Origin: a virus
DNA length: 36,903 bases
Reading direction: 5' to 3' (one strand)
IMG/VR virus record: IMGVR_UViG_3300043449_002234
Location: 1-36,903 of that record
Shown here: positions 6,889 through 15,193 of the stretch, one piece after another
How positions within the stretch are numbered: position 1 is the first letter of the stretch
Layout of the letters: the number at the start of each line of letters is the position of its first letter
Translations under genes and position numbers: made by a program
Notes under the pieces: model-generated
What the model saw: the letters and a program-made list of their open reading frames with translations, nothing else
Told to the model about the DNA's origin: nothing
Database searches by the model: none

Positions 6889-7940
6889 CGGATGTTCATG
6901 TACATCCGCACAAAAAAAGCCAAGAAAGACTTCAACATTGCATTGAAGCTCTTGAGTGGGTGTTTGAAACAGCAAAAGCTAGGAAAGTAGATGCCGTGTT
7001 ATTTGGCGGCGATTTGCTTCATGATAGACAAAAAATTGATTCACTAACATACAACAAAGTTTTTAATGTTCTTGAAAAATACCAAAATGAATGCTTTAAA
7101 ACATTCCTACTTCTTGGCAATCATGATCTTTGGTTTGCTACAGATTTATCAGTAAGCAGTGTTAGGCCATTTAAAGCACTCAAAAATTATGAAGTAATTG
7201 ATCAAACATCAACCCAAGCTATTTGTGGTGTTAATTGGCATTTTATGCCTTACACACACGACCCTGTTGCTGAACTTACAAAACTTGCAGATCGAATCAA
7301 AGATTCCTATTTGCTTGCACACATTGCAGTGGACGGAGCCAGATTAAATTCTGCCGGTAGTATTGCAGATGTAGTCATTGAACATGATGGCGACATGACA
7401 ATAGTTGGAAGAGATTTATTCAATCATTACAAAAGAGCTTTTTTTGGACACTATCACAGTGCTCAGAAGTTGTCGCCTACTGTTGAATACATAGGTAGCC
7501 CTTTACAATTATCATTTGGCGAAGCACACGAAAAGAAACACATTATTTTGTTGGATTCTGATACCAACAAGCTTGAGTACATAGAGAACACATTTAGCCC
7601 CAAACACTTCTACATCAAAGATGATGAAATTGACAATTACACAAGTGAAGAATTAGCTAATGGATTTGTTTGTCTTATTACTGAAAATACAGATAGTTTG
7701 TCGCATAAAAAGAACATGTCTAAGGTTGTAGAAGACCTTAAGGCTTCTTCTGTGCAAGTTAAAAAACAAGTTGTTAAGCAAGACGAACATGCAATCGCAG
7801 ATGTAAAAACTTTGATGGCAAATCAAAACACTTTACTTGAAAAGTATGTTGATCACATAGTTGATTTGAAATTAGACAAACAGAAGTTAATGACAATTTG
7901 TGATAAGATCATAAAGGTTGCAGACGATGCAAAAAATTAA
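6867..7940 (+). CDS. gp47: Recombination endonuclease subunit, T4 gp47 / Mre11 / SbcD family
   Basis: Mn-dependent nuclease that partners gp46 to resect double-strand ends and create 3' tails for recombination and recombination-dependent replication. The 357 residues carry the five phosphoesterase motifs: DVH (9-11), GGD (47-49), GNHD (84-87), H152 in AHIAVDG and GHYH (194-197). The C-terminal third (about 235-357) is the capping or Rad50-binding region. The start lies at the predicted transcription start of the TTGCTA/TAGAAT promoter and within the loop of a hairpin, pointing to leaderless expression. The gp46 start lies inside the last codons, so the two are translationally coupled. Confidence 0.93.
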   Translation: MPKFLLFSDVHVHPHKKSQERLQHCIEALEWVFETAKARKVDAVLFGGDLLHDRQKIDSLTYNKVFNVLEKYQNECFKTFLLLGNHDLWFATDLSVSSVRPFKALKNYEVIDQTSTQAICGVNWHFMPYTHDPVAELTKLADRIKDSYLLAHIAVDGARLNSAGSIADVVIEHDGDMTIVGRDLFNHYKRAFFGHYHSAQKLSPTVEYIGSPLQLSFGEAHEKKHIILLDSDTNKLEYIENTFSPKHFYIKDDEIDNYTSEELANGFVCLITENTDSLSHKKNMSKVVEDLKASSVQVKKQVVKQDEHAIADVKTLMANQNTLLEKYVDHIVDLKLDKQKLMTICDKIIKVADDAKN

Positions 7941-9930
7941 TTTCAAACGAGTAGTCGCCAGAAACTTTATGTGTTTTGGCGAAGATGGCATAGACTTACA
8001 CTTGTCCAGTTATGGCAACATTGTTCTTGTCAAAGGCAAGAACCTAGACAGCTTACGCAAAGGCGAAGAAGAAAAGCTTTCCTCAAATGGAAGCGGCAAA
8101 AGCAGTATACCAGAAATAATTGTTTATGGACTATTTGGCAAAACAATCAAAAGCCCAAAGAAAATCAGCCACAAAGATGTGGTTCATAACAAGACCACCA
8201 AAGGTTTGGCAATTGAAATTTATTGGGACAATTACAAGATAGAAAGAAAGAGAAAACCAGATACTTTAAGACTGTGGAAATCTGATTCTGGTGATTTTGA
8301 CCACGCTGAAGAATTAACACTTGGCGGTATGCCAGCCACACAAAAGTTAATTGAGGATATTATAGGTCTTAATTACCAAACATTTATAAACATATTTGTT
8401 TTCACAGACGATAACAGCACATCCTTTCTGGAGTGCGATGCAGCGGAAAAACGCAGCATAGTTGAAAATTTGCTTAGCTTGGAGAAGTATCGCAGCTATT
8501 TGGAAGCAGCAAAATCACTGCAAAAGGAACACGCTGGATCAATAAAGAATTTACAAACAGAAATAATCTATGTTGAAAAATCAGTTTCTGATGAGAACAA
8601 AAATTTGCAGATGTATGCGGAAAAGAAAAAGATTTGGAAGACAACCAAAGTACAGGAAATCAAAAATTTAGGTAAAGAAATCGAAATTGCTGAAAAAGAA
8701 TTGGCAGAACTCGACAAGCAACAAGATGTTCTAGCCTATGAATCAGCACAGAAAGAAGCTGCTGTTATAACAGAACAGTTAAAAGTGCTTGAAGGCAAAC
8801 GAGATGAATTCATTAACAAAACAAATGAACTGCAAACGCAGGTAAATAATCTCTTAAATGCTAAAAACACTCAAAACGAATTGAAGCAGCCACATAGTTT
8901 GGAGAAAAAAGAATGCATAGCTAATGCCACAAAGCTCAAGGAAGTTATTGTAAAAATAGACAAGCTGGAAGCCGGCGTAGTATGCTCACATTGTTTTGGT
9001 GAAGTTAAGCCAGAAAACTACGAAAAAATTAAGGCAGAGCATGAGGCAGAAATAGCTGAAATAAAAGTAAAGTATGCGAATGCCGATGCAAACATCAAGC
9101 AAATAGATTCTGAAATTCAAACAATCGAAACAAATCTGTTAAAAGTTCAGACAGACATGCAGTCTAACAAGACTGGAATACAAACTGTTGAAAACGATCT
9201 TCGTATTAAAAGAAATAAATTGACAAGCTTGCAGCAAATAAAAGTACCTGATAATTCAGCAAAGAAGGGCGGCTTAGAAGAAAAAATTAAAATATGCAAA
9301 AACAGTATGAAAAAGCTATTAGAGGAAATAGAGACCGTGTGTCCATATGACGGTCTCATATCTTCAAGTGAAGGCAAGCTAGCAGAACTGTCAAGTCAAA
9401 TTAAGCAAAAGAATGACCAGTTAGAATCACTTGTTGCAGAAACCGATTACTACGCATTCTGGTCAACTGCCTTTGGAGACAATGGCATTAGGAAATACAT
9501 TGTTGATGAGATAATACCAGCATTAAACGGTAACTTGAACTATTGGTTGCAATTTTTGATTGATGGTAAATTGGAAGTTAATTTTGACAATGAATTGAAT
9601 GAAACTATTACAAAGTTTCCTGATAAGAAACCTTTGGGTTATCCTATTCTTAGCAACGGACAAAGAAGAAGAATTAACCTAGCTTTGAGTCAGGCTTTTG
9701 CTCATGTCATGACTCTAAACACTGGAAGGTCACCAAGTTTGGTGTTCTTAGATGAAGTAAGCAGTAATATTGATCCTGTTGGTGTTGAAGGCATATACAA
9801 CATGATTTGTGAGCTTGCCAGAGAAAAACAGGTATTTGTAACCAGTCATGATGCAAATTTATTAGAATTACTAAATGGCTGTCAGGACTTGAACTTAGTG
9901 ATGAAAAACGGGACAAGTTTTTTGGTTTAA
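7927..9930 (+). CDS. gp46: Recombination ATPase subunit, T4 gp46 / Rad50 / SbcC family
   Basis: SMC-like ATPase that forms the nuclease complex with gp47. The start at 7927 (MQKINF) has AAAGG nine bases upstream and is preferred to a TTG at 7918; it overlaps the gp47 stop by 14 bases. The 667-residue protein has Walker A NGSGKSS (54-60), a Q-loop region near FVFTDDN, long coiled coils on each side of a zinc hook CSHC (Cys 353 and 356), a signature LSNGQRRR near 575 and Walker B VFLDE (Asp609, Glu610) followed by TSHD. All catalytic elements are intact and length is normal for phage Rad50 homologues. Confidence 0.93.
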   Translation: MQKINFKRVVARNFMCFGEDGIDLHLSSYGNIVLVKGKNLDSLRKGEEEKLSSNGSGKSSIPEIIVYGLFGKTIKSPKKISHKDVVHNKTTKGLAIEIYWDNYKIERKRKPDTLRLWKSDSGDFDHAEELTLGGMPATQKLIEDIIGLNYQTFINIFVFTDDNSTSFLECDAAEKRSIVENLLSLEKYRSYLEAAKSLQKEHAGSIKNLQTEIIYVEKSVSDENKNLQMYAEKKKIWKTTKVQEIKNLGKEIEIAEKELAELDKQQDVLAYESAQKEAAVITEQLKVLEGKRDEFINKTNELQTQVNNLLNAKNTQNELKQPHSLEKKECIANATKLKEVIVKIDKLEAGVVCSHCFGEVKPENYEKIKAEHEAEIAEIKVKYANADANIKQIDSEIQTIETNLLKVQTDMQSNKTGIQTVENDLRIKRNKLTSLQQIKVPDNSAKKGGLEEKIKICKNSMKKLLEEIETVCPYDGLISSSEGKLAELSSQIKQKNDQLESLVAETDYYAFWSTAFGDNGIRKYIVDEIIPALNGNLNYWLQFLIDGKLEVNFDNELNETITKFPDKKPLGYPILSNGQRRRINLALSQAFAHVMTLNTGRSPSLVFLDEVSSNIDPVGVEGIYNMICELAREKQVFVTSHDANLLELLNGCQDLNLVMKNGTSFLV

Positions 9931-10007
9931 TTTTGCATTTGACCTAAAATTTCTAAGAGCCGCTTACATATTTTTTTAGTTTCAAAACATAAAGAAAGCG
10001 AGTAAAA

Positions 10008-12461
10008 ATGTATAGTTATGAGAATGCTTTTGAGAGCAGTGTTGCTTATTTTGAAGGTGATGAGTTAGCGGCCAAGGTTTTCCTTGATAAGTACGCCCTG
10101 AAAGACAACAATGGCAAGCTTTTGGAGGCAACTCCTGACCAAATGCACAGGCGTTTGGCAAAAGAATTTGCAAGAATTGAAAGCAAAAAATTCAAAAATC
10201 CGCTAAATGAAGATCAGTTTTATGGCCTGTTAGAGCATTTCAAGTATGTTGTGCCTCAAGGTAGCCCGATGTTTGGTATTGGCAACAATCACCAAATTAT
10301 CAGTCTAAGCAACTGCTATGTTGTAGAAAGCCCAGAAGATTCTTATGGTGGCATTATGAAGGTAGACGAAACTCTTGCGCAGATCAGCAAGAGAAGAGGT
10401 GGTGTAGGAGTCGATATCAGCAAGCTTAGACCAGCACAAGCTCCGGTAAAGAATGCGGCTAGAAGCTCTACCGGCATAACAAGCTGGATGGAAAGGTACT
10501 CTAACACCATTCGTGAAGTAGGACAGAGTGGTCGTAGAGGCGCATTGATGCTTTCAATCAATGTAGCTCATAAAGATGTTGAGAGTTTTATAACAGTAAA
10601 AAATGATGACACCAAAGTAACTGGGGCAAATGTCAGTGTGTTGCTCAGCGATGAATTCCTCAAAGCAGTAGAAAAGGATGAGGATTTCCGACTGAGATTC
10701 CCTGTAGATGCTCCGCCAAGTGAAAATGACAAGGTTATAAAAGCCAAGGATTTATGGAAGAAAATCATCCATAATGCTTGGTTGCGAGCAGAACCGGGTC
10801 TGTTGTTCTGGGATAAAGTAACAAATTATAATGCCGTTGACTGCTATGCAGACGAAGGCTTTAAAACCATTAGCACCAATCCTTGCAGTGAATTACCATT
10901 GTGTGCCTACGATAGTTGCCGCTTAATGGTATTGAATCTGTTTAGCTATGTAGTCAATCCCTTTACCAAGGATGCTTATTTTGACTACGAACTTTTCAGC
11001 AAACATGGCGAAATCATCCAGAGAATGATGGATGACATGATTGACATGGAGCTTGAGAAGGTTCAGGCAATTATAGACAAGGTAAAGAAAGATCCAGAAG
11101 ATAAAGCAATTCGCCAAAGAGAGCTTGATCTTTGGAAGATGGTCTATGACAAGTGTGAAAAAGGTCGCAGAACAGGAACAGGAATTACAGCTTTAGGCGA
11201 CACTTTAGCTGCTTTAGGTATTGGTTATGGTAGCGAAGAAAGCATAGCCACTACTGGCAAGATTATGAAGACCTTATGCCTGTCCAGCTTCAGAAGCAGC
11301 ATGGAAATGGCAAAAGAACTTGGGCCATTCAAAGTTTGGAATTGGGAGAAGGAAAAAGATACGCAATTCCTAAAGATGATCAAGGAGTGTGATCCATCTC
11401 TTTACAATGACATAAGCGTTCACGGCAGAAGAAACATAGCCAACTTAACAATCGCTCCTACTGGCTCTGTGTCTATTATGACTCAGACCACAAGTGGAAT
11501 TGAGCCTTTGTTTATGTTAAATCCCTACACTCGTCGTAAGAAGGTAAATCCAACCGACAAGAATGTAAGGATTGATTTCAAAGATCAAAATGGCGACTGC
11601 TGGCAGGAGTTCGAAGTAATTCACCCCAAGGTAGCCCAGTGGAGAAAAGTTACAGGGAATACAAATCTTGAAGAGTCCCCTTGGTACAAACACTGTGCAG
11701 AAGATATCGATTGGGTTGCAGCTGTAAAGCTTCAAGCAGAGGCGCAGAAGTTTGTTGACCATGCGATTTCTAAGACAGTTAATCTGCCTGAAGATGTAAC
11801 TGAAGAACAAGTTGCTGCAATTTATGAAGCTGCTTGGAAGTTTGGTTGCAAAGGTATGACTGTATATAGGAAAAATTGTCGCACAGGTGTGCTAATAGAG
11901 AAGCCTAAAAAAGAAGACAAGCAGTCTACTGACAAGATTGTTAAAAACGATGCGCCAAAAAGGCCACAAGCTATTGAAGCGGAAGTTCATTTCCCCATCA
12001 TTAAGAGCGACCCATACTACGTTGTAGTTGGTCTTTTAGGCGGCGACCCATATGAGGTCTTTGCTGGATACAATCAGCAAAATGATCAGCCAATAATCAA
12101 AAAGTATATTTCAAAAGGATCTCTTAAAAAGAAGTCAAGAAGTAATTATCACTTCATAGCTGGTGAAGAAAGCTACCCTCTTACCAACATCAACAACCAT
12201 GAAAATGGCGATGCCTTGTGCAGGATGGTTAGCACTGCTTTGAGACATGGAACCAGCATTGAATTTGTGGTACATCAACTTGAAAAAACCAAGGGTGACT
12301 TGGCCAGTCTAAGTAAAGTGTTGGCTAGAACTCTGAAGAAATATATCAAGGATGGTACAAAGGTGACCGGAGAAGAATGTCCAGAGTGCAAGAACGGCAA
12401 CATCCAAAGGGATGATGGCTGTATCGTTTGCAGAGACTGCGGCTGGAGTAAATGCGGTTAA
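10008..12461 (+). CDS. nrdJ: Adenosylcobalamin-dependent (class II) ribonucleotide reductase
   Basis: Reduces ribonucleotides to deoxyribonucleotides without oxygen or a second radical subunit, using coenzyme B12 from the host. The 817-residue protein has the redox Cys103 (SNCYVV), the active-site NPCSE (291-295), a second redox Cys candidate C304 (DSCRLMVLNL), the phosphate-binding APTGS region near 478 and a C-terminal Cys-rich zinc-ribbon tail (CPEC...CIVCRDC). No small subunit or AdoCbl gene lies nearby. The start has only a weak AGCGAG ten bases upstream. The 77-base gap before it shows no convincing promoter. A perfect hairpin terminator follows at 12482. It supplies nucleotides for phage replication together with PolA. 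Confidence 0.95.
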   Translation: MYSYENAFESSVAYFEGDELAAKVFLDKYALKDNNGKLLEATPDQMHRRLAKEFARIESKKFKNPLNEDQFYGLLEHFKYVVPQGSPMFGIGNNHQIISLSNCYVVESPEDSYGGIMKVDETLAQISKRRGGVGVDISKLRPAQAPVKNAARSSTGITSWMERYSNTIREVGQSGRRGALMLSINVAHKDVESFITVKNDDTKVTGANVSVLLSDEFLKAVEKDEDFRLRFPVDAPPSENDKVIKAKDLWKKIIHNAWLRAEPGLLFWDKVTNYNAVDCYADEGFKTISTNPCSELPLCAYDSCRLMVLNLFSYVVNPFTKDAYFDYELFSKHGEIIQRMMDDMIDMELEKVQAIIDKVKKDPEDKAIRQRELDLWKMVYDKCEKGRRTGTGITALGDTLAALGIGYGSEESIATTGKIMKTLCLSSFRSSMEMAKELGPFKVWNWEKEKDTQFLKMIKECDPSLYNDISVHGRRNIANLTIAPTGSVSIMTQTTSGIEPLFMLNPYTRRKKVNPTDKNVRIDFKDQNGDCWQEFEVIHPKVAQWRKVTGNTNLEESPWYKHCAEDIDWVAAVKLQAEAQKFVDHAISKTVNLPEDVTEEQVAAIYEAAWKFGCKGMTVYRKNCRTGVLIEKPKKEDKQSTDKIVKNDAPKRPQAIEAEVHFPIIKSDPYYVVVGLLGGDPYEVFAGYNQQNDQPIIKKYISKGSLKKKSRSNYHFIAGEESYPLTNINNHENGDALCRMVSTALRHGTSIEFVVHQLEKTKGDLASLSKVLARTLKKYIKDGTKVTGEECPECKNGNIQRDDGCIVCRDCGWSKCG

Positions 12462-12467
12462 TTTAAC

Positions 12468-12496
12468 TTGCAAATCAAATGAAGGTTCGCCATAAT
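12468..12496 (+). promoter_or_regulatory. Sigma-70 type promoter for a leaderless phosphoesterase mRNA
   Basis: TTGCAA (12468-12473), a 17-base spacer and CATAAT (12491-12496) lie six bases before the ATG at 12503, so transcription should start at or beside the ATG. The -10 overlaps the left arm of the nrdJ terminator, so the promoter and terminator occupy the same bases. Confidence 0.55.
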
Positions 12497-12520
12497 TAAT
12501 TCATGGCGAACCTTTTTCTT
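12482..12520 (+). terminator. Intrinsic terminator of nrdJ, overlapping the next gene's start
   Basis: A perfect 12-pair stem, AAGGTTCGCCAT (12482-12493) with ATGGCGAACCTT (12503-12514), encloses a 9-base loop and is followed by TTTCTT; five Ts run from 12513 to 12517. The right arm is also the first four codons of the phosphoesterase gene (M-A-N-L), so the start codon is paired in any read-through transcript. Confidence 0.8.
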
Positions 12521-13030
12521 ATTTCTGATACACATTTCGGACACGCTAAATTCTTAACTTTTGTTAAGGATGATGGTAGTTTGATACGTGAGTTTCCCAA
12601 TGTGGAAGCCATGGATCAAACTATGATAGAAAACTGGAATAAAGTTGTAAATAAAAATGACCAAGTTTATCATCTTGGTGATGTTAGTATAGCAAGAAAA
12701 GATATAAATGTACTTGAACAATTAAATGGCAAGAAGGTTCTTATTAGAGGGAATCATGACATATTCAAAATATCAGACTACTTACCATATTTTAAAGATG
12801 TACGTGGAACGCATAGATTGGACAGAAGCTTTATTTTATCTCATTATCCAGTCCATCCTAGTTGCTTGGGCGATGGTTTGATAAACATGCATGGACATAT
12901 ACACTATCGTAAAGTCATGTTAGATGACAAAAATATTGATCCTGCCTACTTTAATTGTTGTGTCGAACACCACAATTACACCCCTGTGCCTTTTGAAATT
13001 GCAAAAAAAATGGCATTGGAGCAGGTATAA
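12503..13030 (+). CDS. Calcineurin-like metallophosphoesterase, 175 residues
   Basis: A small metal-dependent phosphoesterase. Motifs are DTHFGH (9-14), HLGDVS near 57-62, GNHD near 83-86, SHYP near 113-116 and HGHIHY near 129-134; together they complete the two-metal site. Related phage and bacterial proteins of this size are mostly uncharacterised; nucleotide or cyclic-nucleotide hydrolysis and RNA-end processing are possible, and the substrate cannot be read from sequence. The ATG lies in the right arm of the nrdJ terminator and six bases after a CATAAT -10, with no ribosome site, suggesting a leaderless transcript independent of nrdJ. Confidence 0.85.
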   Translation: MANLFLISDTHFGHAKFLTFVKDDGSLIREFPNVEAMDQTMIENWNKVVNKNDQVYHLGDVSIARKDINVLEQLNGKKVLIRGNHDIFKISDYLPYFKDVRGTHRLDRSFILSHYPVHPSCLGDGLINMHGHIHYRKVMLDDKNIDPAYFNCCVEHHNYTPVPFEIAKKMALEQV

Positions 13031-13056
13031 TTATATGTAAGGAACCTAAATAAAGT

Positions 13057-13596
13057 ATGTTTGATGAAATAATATCCTTCAAAAGCTTTGTTCTTTTAGA
13101 AGATAACAGAGTTTTAAAGCAAGCCGCATCCGATATTGCGGAGCGCCTTCAATCTATGCTTAATTTAGCTACTAGTGGATTAGTTGAGCTAAAAGGCGAT
13201 TGCGAAGATGTATTTAGTATAATTCAAACTATGTTACATGGACATTGGCTTAAACAACAGCAAACATTTTTGGTACCACTACAAACAGTTGCTTATAATA
13301 TGAAGTTATTAGCAGATGGTGACAAAGATGCTAAAAATCAAGATATAGCTTCTATAATCAAGGGATGTTTAGATTTAATAAATCAAAAAATTCTTGATAA
13401 AATTAAAGGACCTATCAATAATCTTGCTGTTTCAGATAAGCAGGGAGCGGAAGAATTGGGATCAGATCAAAATGATATGAGCAAAGTTGGCGGTACCAAT
13501 TTTGATAATCAAACAGCCATGACTAATGGAATGACAGATTTAAGCACCATTCCACCTCTTGGTGGACCAACAGATCAATCGAGGCCAAACTCATAA
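13057..13596 (+). CDS. Small virion-type protein with possible targeting-like N-terminus, 179 residues
   Basis: No family is recognised. The N-terminus MFDEIISFKSFVLLE followed by Asp has the aromatic-helix-then-Glu pattern of the putative capsid-targeting peptides, though less cleanly. The middle (about 20-135) is helical with a QQQTFLVPLQTV segment. The C-terminal 45 residues are Gly/Asn/Pro-rich and probably disordered. CTAAATAA lies three bases before the ATG, resembling a late box, and an AAGGA sits 14 bases away, too far for a good ribosome site. The gene sits between metabolic genes, and the next start is two bases after its stop. Confidence 0.6.
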   Translation: MFDEIISFKSFVLLEDNRVLKQAASDIAERLQSMLNLATSGLVELKGDCEDVFSIIQTMLHGHWLKQQQTFLVPLQTVAYNMKLLADGDKDAKNQDIASIIKGCLDLINQKILDKIKGPINNLAVSDKQGAEELGSDQNDMSKVGGTNFDNQTAMTNGMTDLSTIPPLGGPTDQSRPNS

Positions 13597-13598
13597 CC

Positions 13599-14639
13599 AT
13601 GTGTGGATTATTTGGTTTTATTGGCAGTAGCAAAAACAATGAATTGACTGAATACTTAAGCACTGCTTTATTTGTTAAAACACAGTCCAGAGGTTTAGAT
13701 GCCTCTGGGTTTTATTGTGTTACAAGTTATCCTGAGAAAACAATATCTTATTACAAGAAACCAGTACCTGCAACAGAATTTATTCAATTAGATGAATACA
13801 AAAGTATTTGGAAAAAACCTGCCAATTTAGGGCTATTTCATTGCAGAGCTGCTTCGGTTGGAGTTGGGATTCCGGCATACAATGAAAACAATCATCCATT
13901 CGTTAGCAAATGTAATAAAAAAGCAGTGATACATAACGGGGTTATAAGTCGTAAAGAATATGATTACTTAAAGACTTATTATGAAGTAGAAACAGATTGT
14001 GACTCAGAAATATTCTTGAGAATCCTAGAGCAAGAAGAATCATTTATAAACAAAGCAAAAAGTTTCCTGTATAACAGCAGGGACAGCCACTATGCTGTTG
14101 CTTACGCCGAAGCAGAAGATAAGTCCAGAAAATTACACTTGTTCAGAAATGAGCACAGGCCTCTTGTGTTGATTAATTTGCTCGAAGAACTTGGTCAGAT
14201 ATTCTTTTGCAGCACACCTTCTATATTTTTTGAAAGTTTAGACTTGATAAAAACTACAATAAGAAATTACAAATTATATGAAATTCCGCATAACAATTAT
14301 ATTGAGTTAACGTTGGATGAAAATTCTAAATTGGATTTAAACGAATATTCCTTCAGTGTTGATTGGCAAAACATGGAGAATTTCGAAACGGAATATCATC
14401 CAATAAAAAATGATAAAAGTCTGTGGAAAAATCTCGTAAGCGTACAGAAAAATGAAGACATTTTGGATGTTATTTTAGGAATGTCTGAAAAATTGAAACA
14501 AACATGTAACTCTATTAATGATAAGATTCAAAAACTTGAGAATAAACAAGGTGATAAACAAAAAATAAATAGTGTTTTCAACTTCCTCAAAGAGATGAAT
14601 AAAAGGTGTGACCTATTAAATAGAACCTTGGGGGACTGA
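13599..14639 (+). CDS. Class II glutamine amidotransferase domain with helical C-terminal extension
   Basis: Releases ammonia from glutamine for transfer to an acceptor. The protein begins MCG, with Cys2 as the expected N-terminal nucleophile after Met removal. Other family motifs are RGLDASG (31-37), FHCRA (80-84, like the HxR of the family), NHP (98-100), HNG (112-114) and TDCDSE (132-137). The domain covers about 1-235. The remainder is unlike asparagine synthetase, GlmS or PurF and is largely a predicted coiled coil (about 280-346), so no acceptor domain is fused. The partner enzyme must be elsewhere. Phage class II amidotransferases are known in nucleobase modification clusters, but no 7-deazaguanine genes are visible here. 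The stop overlaps the next ATG. Confidence 0.85.
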   Translation: MCGLFGFIGSSKNNELTEYLSTALFVKTQSRGLDASGFYCVTSYPEKTISYYKKPVPATEFIQLDEYKSIWKKPANLGLFHCRAASVGVGIPAYNENNHPFVSKCNKKAVIHNGVISRKEYDYLKTYYEVETDCDSEIFLRILEQEESFINKAKSFLYNSRDSHYAVAYAEAEDKSRKLHLFRNEHRPLVLINLLEELGQIFFCSTPSIFFESLDLIKTTIRNYKLYEIPHNNYIELTLDENSKLDLNEYSFSVDWQNMENFETEYHPIKNDKSLWKNLVSVQKNEDILDVILGMSEKLKQTCNSINDKIQKLENKQGDKQKINSVFNFLKEMNKRCDLLNRTLGD

Positions 14640-15193
14640 TGAATTTTGATGAAATAGAGGATACCTTTCACATAGAGAAATTTAAGCCTAAGACTAAGCG
14701 TACAAACGGTTGCAGAAAAGGCAAGAGAGTCGAAAGAGAACTTGTTGCTTTTCTTAACGATAGATTTGGTAAAGGTTTTAGCAGATCAGTTGGAAGTGGT
14801 AATCGTTGGGGCAGCATAAAAGACATGCCCAAACATGCCATAGATTCTTTTACTGGCGATTTGGTCTGTCCGGAAAATTTCCGTTTTGTGTGTGAAAGCA
14901 AAGGCGGCTACAACAAAATTGAATTAAGTTCAGCTATCGATGGTAGCATAGCAGACTTAGATGAATTTATTAAGCAAGTAGAGGATGACAGTAAAAGATG
15001 TGGAAGACCACCTTTATTATTTTATAAAAGAGACAGAAAGCCGTGGTTAGTGTTTTGCAAAACCGCAATACTTGAAGGTCAGTACAATTACAGTCTGCAA
15101 TACAGGGATTACACTTGTATACCTCTCAGAGAATTCCTCAAGTTACCGGACAAATACTTCTTTGAAGATCAACAGAAGTCTGACAAATCATAA
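14639..15193 (+). CDS. PD-(D/E)XK nuclease, Holliday-junction resolvase (Hjc)-like
   Basis: Likely cleaves branched DNA. The 184-residue protein has a basic lead (RKGKRVERELVAF, Glu32/34), then SRSVGSGNRWG (48-58), GDLVC (Asp74) and CESKGG (Glu86, Lys88), which match the E, D and ExK residues of the archaeal Hjc-type fold. T4 uses endonuclease VII for this task, and none is visible here, so this could replace it for debranching DNA before packaging. Alternatives are a restriction-like or replication nuclease. The ATG overlaps the amidotransferase stop (TGATG), giving translational coupling, and the end overlaps the convergent VWA gene by 25 bases. Confidence 0.75.
   Translation: MNFDEIEDTFHIEKFKPKTKRTNGCRKGKRVERELVAFLNDRFGKGFSRSVGSGNRWGSIKDMPKHAIDSFTGDLVCPENFRFVCESKGGYNKIELSSAIDGSIADLDEFIKQVEDDSKRCGRPPLLFYKRDRKPWLVFCKTAILEGQYNYSLQYRDYTCIPLREFLKLPDKYFFEDQQKSDKS

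Noticed and set aside
13599-14639. Complete asparagine synthetase or GlmS
   Set aside because: Only the amidotransferase domain is present; the C-terminal part is coiled coil without synthetase or sugar isomerase motifs.
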